Below, piece after piece: positions 42,330 through 53,000 of a stretch of 64,000 nucleotides of DNA. The position numbers and the translations under genes are program-made. The notes below the pieces were generated by a model. It was not told where the DNA came from, ran no database searches, and saw only the letters and a program-made list of their open reading frames with translations. The stretch is taken from the NCBI GenBank assembly GCA_026018925.1, contig JAKSZU010000016.1, forward strand, positions 58,843,575 through 58,907,574. The letters run 5' to 3'. Position 1 is the stretch's first letter, and each line of letters begins with the position of its first letter. This stretch comes from Tupaia tana (taxonomy: Eukaryota; Chordata; Mammalia; Scandentia; Tupaiidae).

Positions 42330-43540
42330 TTGCATGGCCTTTTCAATAAATGGTGCTGGGATGACTAGATGGCCACTTGGAGAAGAATGAAACTAGACCT
42401 CCACCTCTCACAACTTACAAAAATTAACTCAAGATGGATTAAAGACTTAAACATAAATCCCCAAATTAAAACTACTTGAGGAACACACTGGGAAAACAAA
42501 TTCAAGATATCAGAGTATGTGGAGATTTTTAAAAGTAAGACCTCAAAAGCGAAAGAGACATTTGGGATTACATCAAGCTAAAAAGCTTCTGCATGGCAAA
42601 GGAAGCAATAAATATTATCTCCCTCTACACACAGAATGGGGGAAAATATTTACAAACTATACTTCAGATAAGGAATTGATAACCAGAATATATAAGGAAC
42701 TCGAACAACTCATATACAAATAAACTGATAACCCAATTTTAAAGAGAACAATTGATCTGAACAGACAGCTCTCAAAGGAAGACATAAATGGCTAAAAAAA
42801 AAAATGAAAAAATAATGTTCAACATCTCTTATCGTAAGAGAAATGGAAATTACAACTACAATGTTGTATTACCTATCCCCAGTCAGAACGGCTATGATCA
42901 AAAAACAAAAGCAAAACAAAAAAAGTCAGAGGTTGAGGGAAAAAAGACCACCCTTGCACACTACAGGTGAAAATGTAAATTAGTACAGCCTGTGAAAAAT
43001 AGTATGGTGATTCCTCAAAAATTTAATGATAGAACTACTGTATGACCCAATAATCCTAATCTTGGGACCCAAATTACAGGAAATCACTGTCTGAGAGACA
43101 TCTGCACATCCATGTTATCACAGCATTATTCGCAATCACTAAGGCATAGAATCATCCTAAGTGCCAATAACCAATGAATGGATTAAAAACATATTCCACA
43201 GATAGGGGCCAGCAGGTGGTCTGGTGGTTATGGTGCTGGGCTTCCACGTCGCTGACCACAGTTCAAGTGCCAGATCCAGTGGCTTGAAACTCTGGATGTG
43301 TGTGTGTGCATGCCCCAAATCCAGAGTGGACAATAGGGGAAAAAGGATTGTGGTGTGGCCTTCCCCTCTAGTGGGTGATTTCTTGCTTTCTGTCTCTGTG
43401 TCTCTGGCAAGCAAGTGCACATACCTATGGCAGAAATCTCCAAAAAGATGTTCCACAGATACACAACAGAATGCTACTCAGCCATAAAAAAACAATGATA
43501 CCCTTTCCATTAACACGAGCAGACAAAACTAGAAGATATA
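42330..43540 (+). mobile_element. Old L1, last part of ORF2 and 3' UTR, interrupted by a SINE
   Basis: The plus strand follows L1M: AATAAATGGTGCTGGGATGA, AACTCAAGATGGATTAAAGA, GAATATATAAGGAACTCGAA, TGACCCAATAATCC and TGCTACTCAGCCATAAAAA. 5'-truncated and densely broken, so old. Confidence 0.9.
43205..43447 (+). mobile_element. SINE-A/B copy in L1
   Basis: ATATTCCACAGATA on the left and ATGTTCCACAGATA on the right are the duplicated L1 target. Confidence 0.93.
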
Positions 43541-43565
43541 ACCTGCTGGCCCACCCTCAACCATT

Positions 43566-43733
43566 TATTTTTTTTTTTTAAAAATTATTTTATCTAACTT
43601 TACTTATTTTAATTTACCCAGAGAGGGACAGAGTGTGAGAGACAGAAACCAAGCTGCCAGGTCTGGGACTTAAACCACAGTTGGCAATGTGGGAGTCCAG
43701 TACCCTTAACCACCATGCCACTTGCCAGCCCCA
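43566..43733 (-). mobile_element. SINE-B copy
   Basis: CTCAACCATTT and CTTGACCATTT flank this reverse B ending in CCACTTGCCAGCCCC. Confidence 0.88.
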
Positions 43734-43739
43734 CACTTG

Positions 43740-44340
43740 ACCATTTCTAGGTCACCCACTTTGGTAGAAAGACAAATTTTGAGTTTTCAGGTCTTGGTGA
43801 AAGATGTGTTTCTCACATCCAGCACAGCCATGTGATCTGAACAAATGACTCCACTCCCTGACTTTCAGACAGAAGGTGCCGCTTATCTCACCCCTTCCCT
43901 GCAAAGACTCTCTGGCTTTAGACACCAGTCAGAAATCCAGGCCTTTGAAATTTTTTACAGATCAGCTCCCAAGTTGGGTATCCCACGACTCGCTCTTCAG
44001 ATTTGGTTAATTTGCTAGAGCAGCTCACAGACCTCAGGGAAATACTTATGGTTGTTGGCTTAACGTAAAGGCTATTTTAAAGGACACGAATAAACAGCCA
44101 GATGAAGATAAACATAAGTGGAGGACTGGAAGGATCACAAGTGCAGAAACTTCCATGCCTGTGGAGCTGGGGGTGAGCCACTCTCCTGGCACACGGATGA
44201 GTTCCGATACCCTCCTGCAAGCCTCCATATGTCCAGTAGCTCTCTGAATCCCTCCCCTTTGAGCTTTTTATGGAGACTTCATTGCACAGACATGATTGAA
44301 GCATGGACAGCCTGGTAGAAATGTGACTAGGGTAAAAAAG
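43740..44340 (-). repeat. Old interspersed repeat, family not assigned (possibly an LTR)
   Basis: GCTAGAGCAGCTCACAGACC, GAACAGCCAGATGAAGATAA-like wording and TTTTTATGGAGACTTCATTG recur in many mammalian genomes as an ancient repeat, as I remember it. I cannot name the family or give firm ends. Confidence 0.4.
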
Positions 44341-44649
44341 AAGATCCAATGCTAGTGGGAAGAAACCCAGCAAAATCTGTCCAGTCTTCTTGGCTTCTCT
44401 GTGTATTCCCAGGTATGGGACTCCCCCTACCCCTTCTACAAGAGGGTCTTAATTTCATTATGACCAGTTCCAAGTCAGAAAGATGGTGAAAGATTATACT
44501 TTTAGTTACTATGACCCACCTTGGAGAAGAGAAATTTTTGTTTCAATGGCCGGCCTTGGGGAGCCTTCAAGAACTCAGGACAAATACTTATGAGTACATA
44601 CTCTCTACAGCAAAAAGAGAAAAAAGAAAAATCATCCACAAATACAGGA

Positions 44650-44826
44650 AGAGCTATCATTAGTTCTAAGTAATTTAATTCAGATGATAATGCCTTGAAA
44701 TAGGCACTATTATCATCCCCATCTCACAGCTGAGGCGTCTGAAACATGCCTGGCACTGGGACCGGGATTCAAGCCAGTCAGCCATGGGGGATCTGACTCC
44801 CTCAACCACCATGCTATGGGGCTGGC
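44650..44826 (-). mobile_element. MIR fragment followed by a SINE-C head fragment
   Basis: To about 44735 the sequence is a reversed MIR core (ATTATCATCCCCATCTCACA). From 44750 the reversed C head GATCTGACTCCCTCAACCAC to GGGGCTGGCCC follows. Confidence 0.55.
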
Positions 44827-44922
44827 CCTCTACCTTTATTTCTGTTTGAAAACATAATACTTTGGACTTTCCAGAATGATGTTAATTGTGGTGATGACAG
44901 ACACTCTTGTCTTACCTTTTTT

Positions 44923-45180
44923 TTTTTTTTGAGAACTTTTTTCGCTATAGGGCGCGTGCTCTCGCCATACAGAGAGAGACATAGAGACAGAAAGCGAGAA
45001 ATCACCTCCCAGTGGGGATGGTCACGCCGCGATCCCTTCTCCTCCATTCTCCTCTCGGGATCTTGGGCACGCACGCACACGCGCCCGGCGTGAGTTTTAA
45101 GCCACCAGGTCCGGGACGCGAACCGCGGTCGACTACGTGGGAGTCCAGCGACATAGCCATTACGCTAACTGCTGGTTCCC
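44923..45180 (-). mobile_element. SINE-A2 copy with TSD
   Basis: TGTCTTACC(C)TTT is repeated at about 44911 and 45181. A2 marks are present, including TCTCTATGTCTCT. Confidence 0.95.
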
Positions 45181-45202
45181 TGTCTTACCCTTTAAAAAAA
45201 AA

Positions 45203-45375
45203 AAAAAATTATTTAACTTTACTTACTTTTAAATTTGACTAGAGAGGGACAAAGTGAGAGCAAGAGAGAGAGAGAGAGAGAAGGTGAGAAAGCAAGCTGC
45301 CAAGTCCAGAACTCAAACCTAGGTCAGCCACATAGGAATCCAGCTCCCTTAACCACCATGCCACCTGCCGGCCCT
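45203..45375 (-). mobile_element. SINE-B copy
   Basis: An AGAG run has expanded in the middle (45258-45284). Ends CCACCTGCCGGCCC. Confidence 0.88.
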
Positions 45376-45381
45376 GTATTT

Positions 45382-45538
45382 TCTTTTTTTAGAATTATTT
45401 TATTTTAACGTTATTTATTTATTATTTTAACTTGACCAGAGAGGGTTAGAGAGAAAGGGAAAGGGAGAAAGCAAGTTGTCAGGTCTGGGACATGAACTGT
45501 AGTCAGCCCCCTTATCCAAAGTGTCACCTACTGGCCCC
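45382..45538 (-). mobile_element. SINE-B copy
   Basis: Second B in the same orientation, a separate insertion 7 bp away; head end GTCACCTACTGGCCCC. Confidence 0.86.
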
Positions 45539-45603
45539 TTGTCTTGTTCTTTAATTTTAACTAGAAAATGTCTCACTTTTAAGTGTGAAAATGATGGCTT
45601 TAG

Positions 45604-45865
45604 GGACCAGCAGTTGGCATAATGGCTACGTCACTGGACTCCCACGTAGTCGACCGCGGTCCGCATCCCAGACCCGGTGGCTTAAAACTCACGCCAGGTG
45701 CGTGTGCGTGCATGCCCAAGGTCCCAAGAGTACGGAGGAGAAGGAATTGCGGCATGGCCATCTCCCCTGGGGGGTGATTTCTCGCTTTCTGTCTCTGTCT
45801 CTCTCTCTGTCTGGCGAGCGCACGCGCCCTATAGCAAAAACCTCTCCAAAAAAAAAGAAAAAAAG
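45604..45865 (+). mobile_element. SINE-A copy with TSD
   Basis: GAAAATGATGGCTTTA at 45588-45603 and 45866-45881. It mixes A1 and A2 marks (AGGACC start, AAAACTCAC). Confidence 0.95.
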
Positions 45866-45986
45866 AAAATGATGGCTTTAGCTTAAAAAGGAAACCACTG
45901 TAATATGAAACCATTACTAATAGTGTATATTATTCTAATAAAGAGCCAAAACTCAACCTATTTGGAAGACGGATAGATCATGAAAC

Positions 45987-45992
45987 TTTATT
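45987..45992 (-). promoter_or_regulatory. RABGEF1: Candidate distal polyadenylation signal of RABGEF1
   Basis: AATAAA on the minus strand, followed by AGTTTCATG and then a GGTTGAGTTTTGG downstream element within about 40 bases. Other signals at 46016 and 46253 may serve as well. Confidence 0.4.
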
Positions 45993-46941
45993 ATTAAGGA
46001 CTTCTGCTCCAAAGGTTTATTCCAACCACATTTATATTACATAAAATATCGATACTTCTTGTTGAGAAAACAGAAGCCCTGACCATTGTATTGATGGTGA
46101 CTTGGAGAAATATAAGCCTCTGCATAAGGAAAGAATCCACATCTGAAGTATTCAGTCAATGTGAGAAATCTACAAAAATCTTCAACAACCTACTTTAAAT
46201 ATATGTAAGACACTCAAAGAAGTCAGCTTTTGTGGGAGGCTGATATGCACATTTTATTTACCAAACATAATGTACAACTGAAGGAACTTTATATTTCCAA
46301 TAAAAATTACAACTATGCACACCTGGATTAGCACCTAGAAAGTACAGAGAAAATTGAAAATGATAAGGGAACGCTTTCTGTTAAAATTATTTGGGCCCAG
46401 GTTATTGTAGGAGATTTTCACTGGCATTTGATAGCAACTCATTACCTTCAAGTGAGCTTGCTGGTGATATAACTTGGCTAAATTGCTTCACGTCTTCATT
46501 GATTTAAGACATTGGATGTGTCAAGGGTGACAGATTCTATATGTAAATTTAAATAAAGGGTAAAAAGTTTTGTACCCATCCTAGCTGTATTCCAAAATTA
46601 CTACTCTATGATTCTGTGGTAGACTCTTAGGAAAATATTGGGAAAGCAAGAAAACCTTTCTCAACTGCTTAGGACATTTTCAAGGATGGTTCCCTGGGAA
46701 ATTACAACTTCACTAGTAAACTGAAAATCTGTACAAGTCACTGACTGAAAGAAGAATCATCAATGGTATATTTAGGTATAAAATGTTCCATTAGGATAAG
46801 AACAGGTTCCACACTGAAGGTGGCTGTGGAGTCTCAATGAACGAGGTATCAGTTCACATTATACTGTGCCTTTAATGCAATATTCTTTGGTTATATCACA
46901 TTAACCACTGGGAAGACAACTCACTAGCTGACAAAAGAGAT

Positions 46942-47118
46942 CAGTGGTTCTTAATGAGGATGATTTGGCAATGTCTGGGTATAATTTTTCACAAAATTGG
47001 GGGTTGCTACTGCTATCTAATGAGTATACAGGGCAGGAGTGATGTTAAACAACCTACAATGCACAGAGCAGCCCCCACAATGAAAACTATCAACAATACT
47101 GGCACTGAAGAACCTTGG
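46942..47118 (+). mobile_element. MER20-like hAT-Charlie DNA transposon
   Basis: CAGTGGTTCTTAATGAGG, GGCAATGTCTGGGTATAA, TGTTAAACAACCTACAATG and GAGCAGCCCCCACAATGAAA match the MER20 consensus as I remember it, in order. Non-autonomous, old, and inside the presumed 3' UTR of RABGEF1. Confidence 0.75.
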
Positions 47119-47138
47119 AAGAGGTCTATGTCCATAAA

Positions 47139-47200
47139 GTAAAAAGCGCACTGTGGAGGCTACAAGGTGCGTAAAAAGTGCACTGTGGAGGCTACAGCTC
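47139..47200. repeat. 31-bp tandem duplication
   Basis: GTAAAAAGCGCACTGTGG and onward through AGGCTACA is repeated once 31 bases later with one change (AAGTGCACTG). Confidence 0.85.
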
Positions 47201-48100
47201 TGAGGGAATCCCCATCAATTCTCACAGTCAGAACCTCATGTATTCCCCTACCTTCTATCCCAGACCCAGGGCAGCTCCTTTACAACAGAACTCAAAATTT
47301 AAGATTTGCTAAATAAATATGGAAAAAAGATCCTAGAAGCATGGTTGAAATTCTTCAACCGACTACATTAAATGGCAACTTTATATGACCTAAAAATTAT
47401 TCTAAAATCTTGATAATGTCTTAGTCTCTGATTGTAAAGGACCTCAAAGTTAGGGTGACATGTTAAAGATGGGATCCACATTTTAAGGGGAGTATGTCTA
47501 CATACTTCCAGACTCATTTTAGTGGGGCAAACCAAATTAAACAATGCTAGAGGCAAACATTCAATATATTTCACTTTAGACTAAAAAAAATTTAACACAT
47601 GAAATAACATGCACAGCAGACACAATTTTTTTCTTTTTACATATTTACAATTTTACATATTTACTTATCAATATATTTTCTATCTTTACAATTATAAAAT
47701 TATTTCAGACTGTGGAACAATGTACCATTGAATTCCCTTAAACATACACTTTGTAGCTTTCATTTTCATCCTTTAAAAGCAATTGTTTACCAAAACCAAA
47801 CCTTAGTGAATGCTACTGAGGAAACACATAGAAAAACCATGGAATAAAATAGTGACAAAATTTTCACATAAGGCTTAAATGAATCAATTTCAGCAACTCA
47901 AATAAATAGTATTTTACTATCTACTAAGCTTCTCTTGCCAAGAAAAAAAAAAACAAATGAACAAAAAATCCCCACAAACTGTACCTTTTAAAATGCTCTG
48001 ACATTTATAAGCAATTAAGTTATATTCTAGATCTCAGTGGACTGTAATAAGGGCTATGTATGATTTAGGCTCAAATAAATACTATGCATGTGCATTTTTA

Positions 48101-48499
48101 TCATCCTGCATAAACTTGAGGTTGCAATGGTGGAGGAAGTTTATCATTTTCAACATTTTCAGAGTCAATAGCTGCTAATGGTTGATTTGGAGGTTTAATT
48201 TCAAGTGGATATTTCTCAACAATGTCTTGAACTTCTTTTGCAATTCCATCTGTCCAATCTATTAGGTCTTTTTCAAGTTTCTTGGCTTCACTCATGATCC
48301 TTTCTTGTCGTTCATTCAATTGAGACAGAAGATCCAAGTTCTTATACATTTGCTTAACACCTAAGCAAGCATCAGGAGACCAGTTCTCAGATTCTTGCTT
48401 CCTGGGAGAGGTCTGGCCAGACATGTAGCGATCAAAATCCTCCTGACTTAAATTCAAAGATTGGGCATCTAATTTCTCAATGAAAGCCACAGCACAACA
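48101..48499 (-). CDS. RABGEF1: RABGEF1 last coding exon, residues about 360-491
   Basis: Encodes [20 protein letters not shown] through [11 protein letters not shown] and a TGA stop. It covers the end of the VPS9 region and the coiled coil. The acceptor GTTTTTGTAG precedes 48499. The TGA is at 48103-48101. Confidence 0.96.
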   Translation of the reverse strand, partial: CCAVAFIEKLDAQSLNLSQEDFDRYMSGQTSPRKQESENWSPDACLGVKQMYKNLDLLSQLNERQERIMSEAKKLEKDLIDWTDGIAKEVQDIVEKYPLEIKPPNQPLAAIDSENVENDKLPPPLQPQVYAG

Positions 48500-49997
48500 C
48501 TACAAAAACAAGAGGATGTTGTCACACTCATGTTAGAAAAGCTACAGACATTCAAAATACATTTTTAAAAATTATTTTAATTAATTTTATTATTATTTTA
48601 AAATTTTGCCACAGGACACATGTGCACACCAGAGAGAGAGAGATAGAGAAAACAAGAAAGCAAGCCGCCTGGTCCAGGACTTGAAGCATGATTGGCCATG
48701 TGGATGTCCAGCACCTTAACTACCTAACTAGTTCGCTCCCAAAATCAACTTTTAAAAAATGCTTTAAATTGGGACCAGCAGATGGCATAATGGTTACATC
48801 ACTGGACTCTCATATAGTCGACCACAGTTCAAGTCCCAGATTCGGCGCCTTACACTCAAGCTGGATGCATTTGCATGTGTGTCCAAAATCTTGACAAGGA
48901 GAATGGAGGAGAAGAGACTATGGTATGGCCATTCCTCCAGGGCGTGATTTCTTGCTTTTTATCTCTCTGTCTCTCTGGCGAGAACACGCACCCTACAGCA
49001 TGAATCTCTCTCTCTCAAAAACAAACAAGCAAAAAAAGGTATTATGAAGAATTTTAAATAGGATCAAATGTAGACAAAACAGTCTAATGAACACTTCCAT
49101 ATATTTCAGCTTCAAAAATCACTAATTGAAAGCCAGTCACGTTACATTTATGCTCCCATTTGTCAACCCCCACTGAGTTAGATTTCAGAAATTCAGTCCT
49201 CTCCTTGGGTTGTTCAACAGCCTTAAGATCTCGCACAGAATAAAATACTTCAGGAGGCACCTTCTGTGTTTGCTCCACACAAGTTACTCCAGAATTTCCT
49301 ATGGTCAAAAAAACAAATGGCTCCTTGAATTTGGAGGCTCTCTCCTTCTCTGTAGGAGTGCTCTGGAGCCAAGTAACTGGGTGCAGCCTCGCCAGTACAT
49401 CATCCTTTGGACGTCTTGTCACCTAGCTCAAGGTCAGCCAATGGATGTGGGTCCTCAAGGTAGTGGTGTGGCACAAGGACCTTGGTTCTCAAAGTTTTTT
49501 CTGTTTGCTTTTATTTGCCAGAGGGCATATGCATTCACTGGGGAGACATAGAGAGAGAAGGACAGCAAGGAAGCAACCATCATGGGGCACGGTCATACCA
49601 CAATCCTTTCACTTCCATGTGGCCATCTTTTCAGGATGTGGGGCATGCATGTACACCTGCCTTGTATGTTTTCAAGTTGCTAGATCTAGATCTCAAACCA
49701 TGCAGCTAGTTATGTGGCATCTTTAACCATTAGGACATGAGCTGGCCCTCAAAGAGATATTTTAAAAGAAATGGTTAAGGGGCCAACAGATGACGTGGTG
49801 GTTAAGAACGCTGGATTCCCACATGGCCGACCACAGTTCGTGTCCCAGACCTGGTGGCTTGCTTTCTCTCTTTCCCTCTTCTCTCTCTCACTCTATCCTT
49901 CTCTGGTCAAATTAAAATAAATAAATAAAGTTATATAAAATAATTTAAAAAAAAACATAACTGTTTAAAAAAAAAGAAAGAAAGAAAATCACACCAG

Positions 49998-50029
<32 letters not shown>

Positions 50030-53000
50030 CCAAAATCCCAGGAAGGGGATAGAGAAGGGATTGTGACATGGCCATCCCCACTGGGTGGGGGGAGAGGTAT
50101 TTTTTAACTTTCCCTCTCACTGTCTCTTTCCAGCAAGTACATGTGCCCTCTGGCAAAAACCTTAAAAAAAAAAAAAGCAATTTACTCATCTTATAAGAAC
50201 ATACATACCCTCTTAACCTTTCCACACAAGGCTCACACACTACTGTGGAATTGGAATCACTGTGGCCCCTCTGTTGTTTGGAGAGAAGAGGAATCTAAAA
50301 ATCTAAGATCATTATAGCCTGGCTTAGGTAATGAATACATGGTATTGCCACTAGCAGGAATAGAATATATTAAAAAAGAAAAAACATTTGATGAAGAAGC
50401 TGTTTTAGATTTGAACAAATTCTATCTGAGGTACAATACATACAGTGGGAGCTCATTTTGAGATTGAGTTGGTGACAGCGATCTGTGTGTCTCATTGTAC
50501 AGGGTCTGACAGAACTCTGACTGGAAGAGACAGGGCAGGAAGTGAGGTGCATAGAGGACAGATCCCAGGAAAGAACACAATTCAAAAGGAGAGTAGAGGA
50601 TCCAGAGTCTACCAGGAAAAAAGGAAGAACTATGGAAAGGACAAATGGAAGTTCCAGAACAAAGGAGTACTCAAGAGTGTGGGACCAGCAGTTAGCGTAA
50701 TGGCTATGTCGCTGGACTCCCACGTAGTCGACCGCGGTTCGAGTCCCGGACCCGGTGGCTTAAACTCACGCCGGGCACGTGTGCGTGCGTGCCCAAGATC
50801 CCGAGAGGAGAATGGAGGAGAAGGGATTGCGGCGTGGCCATCCCCCCTGGGGGGTGATTTCCTGCTTTCTGTCTCTCTGTCTCTCTCTGTCTGTCTGGCG
50901 AGCGCACGCGCCCTATAGCAAACACCTCTCCAAAAAAAAAAAAAAAAAAAAAGAGTGTTAAGTAAGATGAAGACATGCCTTCCCAGGGAATTTTGTAACT
51001 AGCAGGATTTTTACTTATGCCAGCATGGTTCATTGGAATGGTGGAAGTGAAAGCTGGACTCTGAGCCAGACAAGAAGATGAACAGTGAAGGCACAAATTA
51101 CTTAAGGTTGCAGATCGAGGGTGCTGGAAGCTGCGGAGTGTGGGTGAGCAGTGCCTCCACTGTTGGCAACTACGGCTACCCTGTGACACTTACTGGTCTT
51201 ACTTCGTATATCCTAATACCCACCATGTCTCCAGCTCCACATATCTCAGAAATTTCCAAACTGTCTGATCCTCTGTGAATGAAAAACTGAACCTAAAAAG
51301 TTTCATTTATGTTAAGAAATAGGAGTACTTCTCATCTCATCCTGTTTGGGCCACCTAAACTTGTCTGAAGAGTAAACGGTTTGAACTACCATGTGCCTGG
51401 AAGGATGATAAACAGCAAATACTGCAACAAATTTCATTATGAGAAAGCGTGTTCCAAAACCTGTCCAATGGCAAACAACGCTCCCGAGATGCTGGGAAGT
51501 TCAGTTAACAAGTAGCTGAACACTGTGACTGAGGATGGTAAGTAACAGGGTCAGACTTCAAGGGATTGAAAGTACAGAATTTTGAGAATTCTCATGGAAG
51601 AAAAGAAAAAAAGAACATCTCTAAAAGAAGATGCTTCTGTATGATACCAAGAAACCCAATACTTGCCAGGTTGGTGAAATAGTAGCCATCCTCTCCAGTC
51701 ATCAGTCGGCTAGGGTGACAGAAGCGGGTGATGTACTGGATGTTGGACTGAAGGCGTGGGGGGTTACCCTTCAAAACAATGTAGATGAGAGTGGGCAAGA
51801 AGTCATCCGCTGAAGCTGGCTCATTCTTGGTGATCTTGATGGCATTGAAGATGTGCTTGCTGCACTTGGTGATGCAGGCCAGCTTATCTCGAGGCACTCG
51901 CTTTGAATCCATTTCAATAATATCTATAAAGCAGAAAAGATGCTTCCCATGAGAAAATAATCCTATAAGAGAAGCAGCAGGATAACTGTTTCATTTTTCA
52001 TCAATGAGGTTACAGAAGTAACCCTTTTCCAGTAGTTTAGTTATGAAAACCTTAAGATCCACCCCCTTCAAAACATGAGTGAGGCACTACACAAGAGGCA
52101 TGTTCAGGGTGGCGGCTGGCAAGGTGGTTAAGATGCTGGATTCCCACGTGGCTGACCACGGTACAAGTCCTGGACCTGGTGGCTTGCTTTCTCACTTTCC
52201 CTTTCTCTTTCATTCTCTGATCAAATTAAAAATAATAATAAGTAAAATTAAATACATAAATTTTTAAAAAGAGGCATGCTCAATGAGGATATTTCTTCTA
52301 ATCCTCAGATTCTTCAATGGATACTATTATTATCCATTTTATAGATGAGGAAACTGAGGCTCATAGAAGTTAAATGACTTGCCCAAGATCACACAGACAG
52401 TAAGTGATGAAGTGGAGATCTGAAATCAATCTATGTGATTCTAAAGACCATGCTTCTAGTCACAAAGGCAAACTGCCCCACGCACTCCATGGAGAAAAAG
52501 TCGGTTTAAAAAGTTTTTATTTCCCCCCTAGGTTTAATTTATTTACTAGAACTCAGTAAGTGCTGATTTTTAAATCAGAGTTTCCATCAAATTAACACTC
52601 AATTCAGGGCAAAAATACATTTAAAAACCTAAATCTTAAGGCAGAAGTAAAACATTATAAAATCAGTATATTAATGCAGACTGTAGAATGTCAGAATAAA
52701 AGTTTTTTTTATTACTTCTGTTCCTCTAATACATTTTAAAACTATTTTTAAAAGTCCCAAGCTATGGGGACCAGCAGGTGGCATGTGGTTAAGGTGCTGG
52801 ACACTCCCAAATGGTCGAATGCGGTTCGAGTACAGGACTAAGTGGCTTGCGTTCTCACTTTCTCTGTCTCTCTCTGGTCAAATTAAAATAAATGAATGAA
52901 TAATAATAAATTAAATAAATAATTCTTTTTTTTTTTTTTTTTGGGAGAGGTTTTTCGCTATAGGGCGCGTGCGCTCGCCAGACAGACAGAGAGAGACATA

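Larger units (their letters stand above)
45965..48100 (-). other. RABGEF1: Presumed RABGEF1 3' UTR
   Basis: After the stop codon at 48101-48103 the next 2.1 kb contain no lineage SINE, although copies crowd in immediately on both sides of the 45.9-48.55 kb block. Minus-strand AATAAA signals lie at 46258-46253, 46021-46016 and 45992-45987, the last followed by a T/G-rich stretch. The 3' UTR and its end are inferred from these alone. Confidence 0.5.
48500..51666 (-). other. RABGEF1: RABGEF1 intron with GC-AG ends
   Basis: The donor reads AACCTG|GCAAGT and the acceptor TTTGTAG|TGTTGT; no GT donor joins Leu to Cys-Cys in the required phase. Contents: SINEs, one open frame of unknown origin (49084-49422), and 0.5-0.7 kb unique stretches at 50177-50683 and 50953-51660. 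Confidence 0.85.

Noticed and set aside
50684-50756. tRNA gene candidate
   Set aside because: The head has A-box-like and B-box words and can draw a partial anticodon arm, but no full cloverleaf or paired acceptor stem forms; it is a SINE head followed by the SINE body.
50704-51189. A 161-codon minus-strand frame, and many similar frames of 60-180 codons across the window
   Set aside because: They are translations of SINE-A, B or C copies (recurring words such as [27 protein letters not shown] and [16 protein letters not shown]). They are repeat-derived, not genes.
51667-51690. A normal GT donor for the RABGEF1 VPS9 exon
   Set aside because: Searching the bases around Leu359 shows no GT that keeps the reading frame into Cys-Cys-Ala; only GCAAGT fits.
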